13,696 nucleotides of DNA. It comes from an uncultured Lachnospiraceae bacterium. GTDB taxonomy: Bacteria > Bacillota > Clostridia > Lachnospirales > Lachnospiraceae. Under the pieces are notes generated by a model, which had not been told where the DNA came from, did no database searches, and saw only the letters and a program-made list of their open reading frames with translations. Both the position numbers and the translations under genes were made by a program. The stretch is taken from the NCBI GenBank assembly GCA_910577165.1, contig CAJTLX010000068.1, forward strand, positions 1 through 13,696, written 5' to 3'. This document shows, piece by piece, positions 6,350-12,497 of the stretch (the first letter of the stretch is position 1; every line of letters begins with the position of its first letter).

Positions 6350-6420
6350 AAGCTGAATTTTTTGATAAAGAGGGAAATCTTGTGGAAACAATTGCTGGAA
6401 ATTTACAGGATACACAGTGA
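6334..6420 (+). pseudogene. Displaced C-terminal coding segment of the 5774 gene
   Basis: Codons from TTA at 6334 to TGA at 6418-6420 read as about 28 protein-like residues. They include EFFDKEGNLVETI, a typical end-of-domain beta pattern. The segment has no start or ribosome binding site and lies one frame away from the end of the preceding gene, as expected after loss of one T upstream. Confidence 0.5.
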
Positions 6421-6474
6421 TGGAGTGTAAGAAAAATTGATAGGATAAAAAAGGAAAATTAAAAACAAAATAAG

Positions 6475-6525
6475 AATAAAGCGATACTTGGGTTTTCTGC
6501 TCAAGCATCGCTTTATTGTTTGGCT
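6475..6525. terminator. Bidirectional intrinsic terminator
   Basis: AATAAAGCGAT (6475-6485) pairs with ATCGCTTTATT (6507-6517), and CTTG/CAAG extends the stem past one A-C mismatch. T-rich sequence follows on both strands, more clearly on the minus strand. It lies between the plus-strand membrane protein genes and the convergent minus-strand Rpn-like gene and can serve both. Confidence 0.75.
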
Positions 6526-6589
6526 GAAAGCTTTTAATATAGATATTTTCTATTTTTTTAAGACAAACCACATATGAATTCTTATCATT

Positions 6590-6622
6590 TTTGATACCTA
6601 TTAAATATTGGATAGTATCAAA
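6590..6622. repeat. Inverted repeat spanning the stop codon of the Rpn-like gene
   Basis: TTTGATAC (6590-6597) and GTATCAAA (6615-6622) pair, with TAT/ATA extending the stem past a bulged C. The stop codon of the minus-strand gene lies inside. There is no adjacent T-tract typical of a terminator, so its role is unclear. Confidence 0.4.
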
Positions 6623-7665
6623 TTCTTTTGTTCAAGGATAGCCATAATCTCTTCTATAGATTTATCCGTCATATCTACAATCTGTTCCGCAGTATAGCCC
6701 TTTTTGTGCAAGTTAAGAATAAGTTTCGCCTCGCCCTGTGCCTCGCCGATCGCTCTGCCTTGTGCCTCGCCGATCACTCTACCTTCTTCCCTTCCGCGCT
6801 CCAATGCCTCTTCTTCGATCCATTCACTTAAATTACACATAATATTCGCCTCCTCCTCTACTCCGCTTTCTAACGGGATACCATATTCTTCATGGATCAC
6901 TTTCTGTTTCTCCGCTATTTTTAGTTTCTTTGAAAATAGCGTTCCCAGAAGTCGGTGCAATTTATGTCCTGTTTTAGCATCCGGCACATTCCTTGCTAAT
7001 TCCACAAAAAAGATATTCAACAAATCAAGTCCGCCCTTTAATTTGGACTGTCCCAGAATGCAATTATCTGTTAAATGAACATAATGCAGTGCATCTTCTG
7101 GCATATTCATACAGATCCAGATACTGTAAACCCGCAAAATATTATCGAAATCACTCCCATCAAACTCTCTTGTCTTCTGTGAAGAAATCATGCGGCAGGC
7201 ATAGAAAACTGCACGGTTTGGAAGCTGATAATGGCTGGGATTTGCTTTCTGTGCTTCCACATTTACGATAATTTCAAGCAACACTTTTTTCTTTTCTTCC
7301 TTTGTTTTCTTTTCATTTTCTTCTTTTTTCTTTTCTTCCTTTTTTTCTGGCAATTTTGCATGAAACAGGATATCAAAGTAGATGATTCCCTCGTCCGGCA
7401 CATTATCTTCGGTATTGTCCCCGATAATCCGCTCTCTTTTTTCCTTGCAGTTAGTTTCTCCCGGTTCTACGGGAACGGAGGAAATCTGGACATCCCCCTC
7501 AATACAGGAAAGGATCGTTTCGATTTTCTCCTCCTTAAATTCTGCAATTGTTTCCTTTAAGATATGTGCAAGAATATACTTATTTCCTAAAAGCCGTTTT
7601 GCCCGTGCATCGTACTGTGCTTTATTGTTCGCAGCCTCTATCTCATTTTTGATATTTGTATTCAT
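6601..7665 (-). CDS. Rpn family recombination-promoting nuclease / PD-(D/E)XK nuclease family transposase
   Basis: The 354-residue product starts at ATG 7665 behind a G-rich ribosome binding site (AAGGGGGGATGG). It has the features of this family as seen in Clostridia: YDARAKRLLGNKYILAHILK near the start, EGDVQISSVPVEPG, GIIYFDI with candidate catalytic Asp98, and IIVNVEAQK with Glu137-x-Gln139 in place of ExK. Next comes ARMISSQ-like RMISSQ at 158-163, then YSIWICMN. The C-terminus has a GREEGRVIGEAQGRAIGEAQ repeat and a helix ending GYTAEQIVDMTDKSIEEI. Related Rpn proteins cut DNA and promote RecA-independent recombination; activity here is inferred. Oddities are a Lys/Glu-only insert at ~107-127, next to the catalytic core, and a DNA-level tandem repeat in the C-terminal coding region. 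It converges on its left-hand neighbours. Confidence 0.85.
   Translation of the reverse strand: MNTNIKNEIEAANNKAQYDARAKRLLGNKYILAHILKETIAEFKEEKIETILSCIEGDVQISSVPVEPGETNCKEKRERIIGDNTEDNVPDEGIIYFDILFHAKLPEKKEEKKKEENEKKTKEEKKKVLLEIIVNVEAQKANPSHYQLPNRAVFYACRMISSQKTREFDGSDFDNILRVYSIWICMNMPEDALHYVHLTDNCILGQSKLKGGLDLLNIFFVELARNVPDAKTGHKLHRLLGTLFSKKLKIAEKQKVIHEEYGIPLESGVEEEANIMCNLSEWIEEEALERGREEGRVIGEAQGRAIGEAQGEAKLILNLHKKGYTAEQIVDMTDKSIEEIMAILEQKNLILSNI
6736..6783 (-). repeat. 24-bp tandem repeat inside the Rpn-like gene
   Basis: Two adjacent 24-base units (6736-6759 and 6760-6783) differ at only a few positions. They encode the octapeptide-like repeat GRVIGEAQ / GRAIGEAQ. Such in-frame units in the flexible C-terminal part can expand or contract by slippage. 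Confidence 0.7.
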
Positions 7666-7680
7666 TTTTAATCCATCCCC

Positions 7681-7947
7681 CCTTTTTTATGTAGAACCTT
7701 TTTATTTGCTTCCCTTATAAACTTATCTGAAAATTTTATTTGAAAAAGAATCTTTTTTGCTTTTAGGATAACATAATAAAAATAAAAATACAAGAATTTT
7801 TCTTTTGTCAAAGGGAAATCATGCCATAGTGCTTGGTGAGAATTTAACGGGCTGAATATATTAGCAAGATAAAAATAATGCCAACAGAAGCTGAATCAAC
7901 ATTAAAGAGAATATGGGTAGAAATTTGAAAAAATTTTCCCAAAAAGC
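7681..7947. other. Intergenic region between the divergent Rpn-like gene and the infC operon
   Basis: Very AT-rich sequence holding the ribosome binding site of the minus-strand gene at its left edge. No convincing promoter for that gene is apparent, and no gene or clear repeat is seen. Confidence 0.5.
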
Positions 7948-7976
7948 TTGACAGAAAGAAAACAATATGTTATCCT
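7948..7976 (+). promoter_or_regulatory. Promoter of the infC-rpmI-rplT operon
   Basis: A perfect TTGACA (7948-7953) and TATCCT (7971-7976) with a 17-base spacer, placing the start near 7983. The leader to the infC start is therefore about 277 nt. Confidence 0.75.
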
Positions 7977-7982
7977 GTAAAA

Positions 7983-8259
7983 GCTGTGAATAAAAAGCAG
8001 AGCAACCACTCTCACCCTCCGCAAATGAGCAAAAGGGTTTATATTTATCATTCATGGCTGATTTTTGTGTGGGGATCAGTCGATGAGATAGGAGTGGATG
8101 GGCGATTGCTGATCCGCTTTTTTTATGCGCGGGGCGCGAATGGAGATTTGCAAAAAATTATATTACTCAGCGGAATTTTACAGCGTGTTGGGGGCCGACT
8201 GCCTGGAAAATCACAGTGCAGTGGCCAAAAGTAGAAGGGAATTTTGGAGGTGCAAGACT
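7983..8259 (+). promoter_or_regulatory. infC operon leader with attenuator, probable L20/IF3 control region
   Basis: This long untranslated leader can form alternative structures. GGCTGAT (8056-8062) can pair with ATCAGTC (8075-8081) as an antiterminator. The same bases are needed for the terminator stem GGATCAG (8073-8079) / CTGATCC (8109-8115), followed by seven T residues. A further bulged hairpin lies at 8193-8226 (GGCC-G-ACTGC / GCAGT-GGCC). In Bacillus subtilis, ribosomal protein L20 represses this operon through attenuation in the infC leader. That the same ligand acts here is inferred from gene order and structure, not from a motif match. Confidence 0.6.
8073..8124 (+). terminator. 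Attenuator terminator in the infC leader
   Basis: GGATCAG pairs with CTGATCC, with an inner TCG/CGA pairing, and GC plus TTTTTTT (8118-8124) follows. It would stop transcription before infC unless the overlapping antiterminator at 8056-8081 forms. Confidence 0.75.
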
Positions 8260-8766
8260 ATTAGCGAATTAATGATTAATGAGCAGATCAGGGACAGAGA
8301 AATCCGTCTGATCGGAGAAAACGGAGAGCAGTTAGGCATTATGTCGGCGAGGGAGGCATATAAGCTGGCGCAGGAGGCGGAGCTTGATCTGGTGAAGATT
8401 GCACCGACCGCGAAGCCACCAGTATGCAAGATTATCGATTACGGCAAGTATAAGTATGAGATGCTGCGCAAGGAAAAGGAAGCAAGGAAGAAGCAGAAAA
8501 CAACGGAAATTAAAGAAATTCGTCTCTCACCGAATATTGATGAGAATGATCTGAATACGAAGGCGAATCAGGCGAGAAAATTTATTACAAAGGGCGACAA
8601 AGTAAAGGTATCCCTTAGATTTCGCGGTCGTGAGATGGCGCATATGAATTCGAGTAGGCAGATACTTGACAATTTTGTTGAAAAGCTTTCGGATATCGCC
8701 ATTTTGGAGAAGCCTGCAAAGGTGGAGGGCAGGAGTATGATTATATTCCTGAGCGAAAAGCGTTAG
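8260..8766 (+). CDS. infC: Translation initiation factor IF-3, probable ATT start
   Basis: The 168-residue product covers full IF-3. The N-terminal domain has INEQIRDREIRLIGENGEQL and AREAYKLAQEAELDLVKIAP, a Lys/Glu-rich linker follows (KEKEARKKQKTTEIKE), and the C-terminal domain includes KGDKVKVSLRFRGREMAH. IF-3 binds the 30S subunit, prevents premature 50S joining and checks the initiator codon. The frame is open upstream to an ATG at 8125, but that ATG abuts the attenuator T-tract and the extra 45 residues do not resemble IF-3. GGAGG at 8246-8250 instead favours ATT at 8260 (9 nt spacing). A rare ATT start in infC is known in other bacteria and lets IF-3 repress its own translation. The later ATG at 8272 is too far from the GGAGG. 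First gene of infC-rpmI-rplT. Confidence 0.93.
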   Translation: MSELMINEQIRDREIRLIGENGEQLGIMSAREAYKLAQEAELDLVKIAPTAKPPVCKIIDYGKYKYEMLRKEKEARKKQKTTEIKEIRLSPNIDENDLNTKANQARKFITKGDKVKVSLRFRGREMAHMNSSRQILDNFVEKLSDIAILEKPAKVEGRSMIIFLSEKR

Positions 8767-8802
8767 TTAATATAAAAAGACGCGGATATCGTTAATGACA
8801 TT

Positions 8803-8831
8803 TTGACAGAGTCAGGATGTGTTAAATAAAA
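8803..8831 (+). promoter_or_regulatory. Possible internal promoter before rpmI
   Basis: A perfect TTGACA at 8803-8808 is followed after 17 bases by only a poor -10 match (ATAAAA). It could give extra transcription of rpmI-rplT, but the weak -10 keeps confidence low. Confidence 0.2.
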
Positions 8832-8862
8832 AAGGCAAAGGCCATATAAAGGAGGAATTACC

Positions 8863-9060
8863 ATGCCGAAATTAAAGACGAGCAGAGCAGCAGCGAAGCG
8901 TTTTACAAAGACCGCTACTGGAAAATTAAAAAGATTCAAAGCTGGCAAGCAGCATATCTTAACTAAGAAGTCCCAGAAGACCAAGAGGAATTTGCGCAAG
9001 GCGGCAATGACCGACTCGACAAATGTTAAGAATATGAAGAAGATTTTACCATATCTGTAA
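8863..9060 (+). CDS. rpmI: 50S ribosomal protein L35
   Basis: The 65-residue, very basic product starts MPKLKTSRAAAKRFTKTATG and ends in NMKKILPYL, the characteristic L35 sequence and length. It is a structural component of the large ribosomal subunit. The ATG at 8863 follows AAAGGAGG with about 7 nt spacing. It lies between infC and rplT, the conserved order in Firmicutes. The 96-base gap after infC is longer than the 25-base gap to rplT, leaving room for a regulatory element or the weak promoter noted at 8803. Confidence 0.97.
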   Translation: MPKLKTSRAAAKRFTKTATGKLKRFKAGKQHILTKKSQKTKRNLRKAAMTDSTNVKNMKKILPYL

Positions 9061-9085
9061 TGCGGTGTAAAGGAGGGAAACGAAA

Positions 9086-9442
9086 ATGGCAAGAGTAAAA
9101 GGCGGATTAAATGCTAAGAAAAAGCATAATAGAGTATTAAAGCTGGCAAAGGGCTACCGGGGTGCCAGAAGCAAGCAGTACCGCGTAGCAAAGCAGTCTG
9201 TTATGAGAGCATTGACCTCTTCTTTCGCAGGGCGCAAGCAGAGAAAGAGACAGTTCAGACAGCTCTGGATTGCCCGCATCAATGCGGCATGCAGAATGAA
9301 CGGTATTTCTTACAGCAAGTTTATGTACGGATTAAAGCTTGCAGATATCACGATCAACCGCAAGATGCTTTCTGAGATGGCAATCAATGACGCAGCGGGC
9401 TTTACCTCGTTAGTTGAGACTGCAAAATCAAAATTAGCTTAA
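9086..9442 (+). CDS. rplT: 50S ribosomal protein L20
   Basis: The 118-residue basic product starts MARVKGGLNAKKKHNRVLKL and contains KGYRGARSKQYRVAKQ, RKRQFRQLWIARINAA and YSKFMYGLKLADI, the hallmark L20 sequence at its usual length. L20 binds 23S rRNA early in large-subunit assembly. In B. subtilis and E. coli it also represses its own operon, so the infC leader here is its likely target. The start follows AAAGGAGGG. Last gene of the operon; a strong terminator follows. Confidence 0.97.
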   Translation: MARVKGGLNAKKKHNRVLKLAKGYRGARSKQYRVAKQSVMRALTSSFAGRKQRKRQFRQLWIARINAACRMNGISYSKFMYGLKLADITINRKMLSEMAINDAAGFTSLVETAKSKLA

Positions 9443-9493
9443 ATTTTTCGTTGGCAGAAGAACTAAGACAGAACAAATATTGTATATTGTCAG

Positions 9494-9576
9494 GCTGTCG
9501 CGCCGGATAAGGAGAAGAGAACTGTGCAGAATGCATGGTATTTCGTGGCTTTATCCGGTGCGGCAGCTTATTTTTT
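9494..9576 (+). terminator. Intrinsic terminator of infC-rpmI-rplT
   Basis: GCTGTCGCGCCGGATAAGG (9494-9512) pairs along about 19 positions with CTTTATCCGGTGCGGCAGC (9549-9567), with a few G-U pairs. The loop is about 36 nt, and TTATTTTTT follows. The long loop is unusual, but the stem is very stable. Confidence 0.8.
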
Positions 9577-9735
9577 ATCAATTTTAGACGTAGTAGGAAT
9601 TTTTTAGATTTCCGATTCTAATAACTTTCTAATCTTCCTCTAAAGTTTTTTATGGATTTTGCTGTTATACTTTAGGACATAGCAGAGATTGTACCAGAAA
9701 CAGAAAATAAAAAATATTAAAATGGAGGTAGAAGG

Positions 9736-10431
9736 ATGAACAGAAATGAAAGAGTATCAGGCAGAACGGGAAATCTAATGGGAATTTTGCTGATTGTAGT
9801 AGGGATTATCATTGCGGGAAATGTGTTGGATTTTTGGGATGTCAGTATCTTTTTTAGGGGGTGGTGGACATTGTTTATTATTGTTCCGTGCGCGGGTAAT
9901 GTCAGACGCTACGGACTGCGCACCGGATGGGGGGCGGGGCTTATCGTGGGCATTTTGCTTTTGCTCTCCCAGTGGTCCTTGTTCAGCGTTGGCTGGGCGA
10001 TAAAGCTTGCACTCCCGGTTCTTTTGATTCTCTACGGACTGTATGTAATTGGTAATGGGGCACATTTTAATCATATAGCCAGGGAGAGTATGGCGGCAGG
10101 TAATGGAAAGCGCGGCAGCTACAATGCATTTTTTTCCGGGCAGGAGACAAATTTTCCGGGCGAGGAGTTTTTTGGGGCAAATGTAACCGCAGTATTTGGC
10201 GGTTCAGAGCTTGATCTGCGCAGCGCGATTATTGTGGAGGATGTCACGATCGATGTGACTGCTATCTTCGGCGGAGTTGAGGTTTATCTTCCAGATGACG
10301 TGAATGTTAAGTTAACTTCAACCGCACTGTTTGGTGCGGCGGAGAACAGTGCAAAGAGGGCGGATGTTCCGGAGTGGCCGACAGTGTATATCCGGGCAAC
10401 TTCCATTTTTGGTGGGGTAGAAATATTTTGA
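9736..10431 (+). CDS. LiaF-like / DUF5668-type membrane protein
   Basis: The 231-residue product follows GGAGGTAGAAGG before ATG 9736. Four hydrophobic spans lie at about 13-30, 41-55, 65-79 and 87-105, with GWW typical of the LiaF-type membrane domain. The C-terminal ~90 residues carry four spaced turns, AVFGGSEL, AIFGGVEV, ALFGAAEN and SIFGGVEI. These match the beta-helical repeat of the LiaF C-terminal domain. LiaF in Bacillus inhibits the LiaRS envelope-stress two-component system. Here no sensor kinase or response regulator is adjacent, so the partner is unknown and only the family is assigned. The gene appears monocistronic, with terminators on both sides. No clear promoter is seen in the preceding 160 bases. 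Confidence 0.8.
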   Translation: MNRNERVSGRTGNLMGILLIVVGIIIAGNVLDFWDVSIFFRGWWTLFIIVPCAGNVRRYGLRTGWGAGLIVGILLLLSQWSLFSVGWAIKLALPVLLILYGLYVIGNGAHFNHIARESMAAGNGKRGSYNAFFSGQETNFPGEEFFGANVTAVFGGSELDLRSAIIVEDVTIDVTAIFGGVEVYLPDDVNVKLTSTALFGAAENSAKRADVPEWPTVYIRATSIFGGVEIF

Positions 10432-10438
10432 TAGGAAG

Positions 10439-10478
10439 AGCGGATATGTTTCCTTAGCGGAGCATACCCGCTTTTTTT
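10439..10478 (+). terminator. Intrinsic terminator of the LiaF-like gene
   Basis: AGCGG-A-TATG (10439-10448) pairs with CATA-C-CCGCT (10463-10472), with one A-C mismatch. A run of T residues follows to 10478. Confidence 0.75.
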
Positions 10479-10505
10479 GCCAAAAATCTGTTCGAAAATT
10501 CATGC

Positions 10506-10534
10506 TTGCAAAAATCCCCAAGAACAAGTAAAAT
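10506..10534 (+). promoter_or_regulatory. Promoter of the HAD / Thr-Pro linker protein / pepF operon
   Basis: TTGCAA (10506-10511) and TAAAAT (10529-10534) with a 17-base spacer, about 38 bases before the TTG start of the HAD gene. It is the only clear promoter before the three closely spaced genes that follow. Confidence 0.5.
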
Positions 10535-10572
10535 AGTAGGGTGTATTAAAGTGGTGTGAAAGGAGGCGAAAT

Positions 10573-11331
10573 TTGAAATACAAGAACTTTGTGTTTGATC
10601 TCTATGGAACCTTGGTGGATGTGTTTACCGAGGAAGATTCCGAGCAGACGAATGAGAAGATGGCGGCATTTTTTACCGAGCGCGGAGCGACCTATACGCC
10701 GGAGCAGTTTAAAGATAGTTTTCGCCGATGCAGTAAATGGCAGAAAAAGAAGCGGGAGAATAGCATCTACGCACCGACGGGGGAAGTGATCCGTTTTCCG
10801 GAGATGGATGTGGAGCAGATTTACGAGGAACTTTTCGAAGTAAAGGACGTTTGTTTGCGGAGAAATTATGCGTGCGAGGCAGCGAGGTATTACCGGGAGA
10901 TCTCCACGGTAAGACTTTCCCTCTATCCGGGGGTACACGATGTTTTTGACCAGTTGCGAAAGGCGGGGCGGGGGATCTATCTGCTCTCAAATGCGCAGCG
11001 GGAGTACACGGTGCGGGATCTGGAATTGGTTGGACTTATCGCGTTGTTTGACGGGATTTTACTCTCCTCGGATTACGGCTGCCGCAAGCCCGACCCAATC
11101 TTTTTTGGGGAATTAACCAGGCAGTTTAATGTGCAGCCCGAAGAGTCACTAATGATTGGCAATGATCGCAGCAGTGATATTTACGGGGCAAATTTATTTG
11201 GGATGGATTCCTGTCTGTTTGTTTCAAGCAAAGAACTTGCCGCGCCGATTGAGGGCGTGGAGAGTACCTACACCATAGAGAGCGGGACATACCAAGAATT
11301 TTTAAAACTGCTGCCAACGCTTCTTTCCTGA
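10573..11331 (+). CDS. HAD family hydrolase (haloacid dehalogenase-like, subfamily IA)
   Basis: Start is TTG at 10573, set by AAAGGAGG about 8 nt upstream; there is no better start. The 252-residue product shows HAD motifs in order: FVFDLYGTLVD with nucleophile Asp9, LLSN with Ser139, RKPDP with Lys172, and MIGNDRSSDIYGA with acidic Asp198 and Asp202. A helical cap fills about 18-115, fitting subfamily IA. The residue two after the nucleophile is Tyr11, not the Asp acid/base found in most HAD phosphatases. DLYGT is typical of L-2-haloacid dehalogenases and of some uncharacterised HAD proteins. Substrate cannot be assigned. It is probably first in an operon with the Thr/Pro-linker protein (67-base gap) and pepF. 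Confidence 0.85.
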   Translation: MKYKNFVFDLYGTLVDVFTEEDSEQTNEKMAAFFTERGATYTPEQFKDSFRRCSKWQKKKRENSIYAPTGEVIRFPEMDVEQIYEELFEVKDVCLRRNYACEAARYYREISTVRLSLYPGVHDVFDQLRKAGRGIYLLSNAQREYTVRDLELVGLIALFDGILLSSDYGCRKPDPIFFGELTRQFNVQPEESLMIGNDRSSDIYGANLFGMDSCLFVSSKELAAPIEGVESTYTIESGTYQEFLKLLPTLLS

Positions 11332-11398
11332 TAGGCAGTGTTTTCTGGCGGATGAAAGAGAAAATGCAGAAGCGGCAAAAGAAAGGTGGGGAATATTT

Positions 11399-12466
11399 AT
11401 GTCATTAGAGAACGATACGCAAAGACAGGGCGAGCCGACCTGGGAACAGATGGCGAACCGGAGAAACAGGGAGAGTCCGAGTGCCAGAAATTCCAAAAGT
11501 CAGAGTGGCAGCGGCGGGGGAAACAGGAATGGACGGCAGAGCGGTAATTTTAACAATAAAAAAAAGCGAAAAAAGAAGGATTCCGATCGATGGATGAATC
11601 TTTTTCTTATTCTTTTGTTGCTTGCGATTATTGTTTTGGCAGTTCTGTATTTTAGCAAAGATAAGGATGAGCCTGCGAACCCTGTGCCAACAGGACAGGC
11701 AAAACCGAGCGAGGCGGTAACTCCTGGAATCCCTCCGGAAACCATTACGCCGGAGCCAACAGCAACACCGACGGGGGAGGTATCTGTCACTCCGGAGCCA
11801 ACAGCCACAATCCCTGCGCCGACAAAGGCGGAGGAAATACCGGATGCGACTCCGACACTAGAGCCGACTTCTGACCCGGAAACCATCACACCAAGTCCGA
11901 CAGCTGCGGCAGAGGTGACAAACCCGGATTCGGTGAGCCAAACTCCTGTGCCAGGAAAGGGGGATTCCCTTAGTGCGGAGGAGGCGAATGATATTCTTGC
12001 GGGGATTTTCTGGGAGGCGGGGTATCGCTTTACCCTGTCCGATTCTCATTTTTCTAAGGGGAATGTGGAGTATTTTCGCTATGATGTAACCTATGGGGGA
12101 AAGGCACAGGATTACGATATACTAGTAGAGAAAGAGGATGGGAAGGTATATTTTTATGAGGATGGCGAAGTTCGGGAGTTTGATGAACTGCCAGATTATA
12201 GCGGACAGGAGTCGGGAGGGGAGATCACCGCAGATTTGGTGGCGGAGCTTTTAGGGGAAATTCCTTATTCTTCGCTTGGGCTTCCCGCAGCACTTGATGA
12301 GTGCAGTCTCGCGCTTGACAACTGGAAGACCGTTGTGGCAGGGGAAGAGGCTTATTGCTTAAATGTATTTTATCAAGGCTCATTAGCTGGTAATCTTTAT
12401 TTTACGGAGGATGCAGAACATGTATACTATCTGGATGAATTTGGCGAGTTTGTAAAAGTGCGCTAG
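11399..12466 (+). CDS. Single-span membrane protein with Thr/Pro-rich linker and C-terminal extracytoplasmic domain
   Basis: The 355-residue product follows AAGGTGGGG before ATG 11399. Residues 1-65 are polar and basic, with Gly/Ser/Asn-rich stretches and a KKKRKKK cluster. A single membrane span follows at about 66-85, so the remainder probably faces outside. Residues 91-187 form a Thr/Pro/Glu linker with near-repeats such as TPEPTATPTGEVSV and TPEPTATIPAP, a wall-spanning design common in Lachnospiraceae. Residues 190-355 form a compact, acidic, Tyr-rich domain without recognised catalytic motifs. Function is unknown. It lies between HAD and pepF genes with short gaps (67 and 31 bases), so co-transcription is likely, but no functional link is evident. 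Confidence 0.75.
   Translation: MSLENDTQRQGEPTWEQMANRRNRESPSARNSKSQSGSGGGNRNGRQSGNFNNKKKRKKKDSDRWMNLFLILLLLAIIVLAVLYFSKDKDEPANPVPTGQAKPSEAVTPGIPPETITPEPTATPTGEVSVTPEPTATIPAPTKAEEIPDATPTLEPTSDPETITPSPTAAAEVTNPDSVSQTPVPGKGDSLSAEEANDILAGIFWEAGYRFTLSDSHFSKGNVEYFRYDVTYGGKAQDYDILVEKEDGKVYFYEDGEVREFDELPDYSGQESGGEITADLVAELLGEIPYSSLGLPAALDECSLALDNWKTVVAGEEAYCLNVFYQGSLAGNLYFTEDAEHVYYLDEFGEFVKVR
11755..11825 (+). repeat. Internal degenerate repeat coding for the Thr/Pro linker
   Basis: Two copies of CCGGAGCCAACAGC about 42 bases apart encode the repeated TPEPTAT motif. Such repeats typically vary in number between strains. Confidence 0.5.
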
Positions 12467-12497
12467 GCGCGAAGAAAATATTGGAGGTTATAAGGAA

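Noticed and set aside
8125..8259. N-terminal extension of IF-3 from ATG 8125
   Set aside because: The ATG directly follows the attenuator T-tract without a ribosome binding site, and the extra 45 residues do not resemble IF-3.
11500..11889. 129-codon minus-strand frame rich in Gly, Val and Ser
   Set aside because: Antisense shadow of the repetitive Thr/Pro linker; no start signals.
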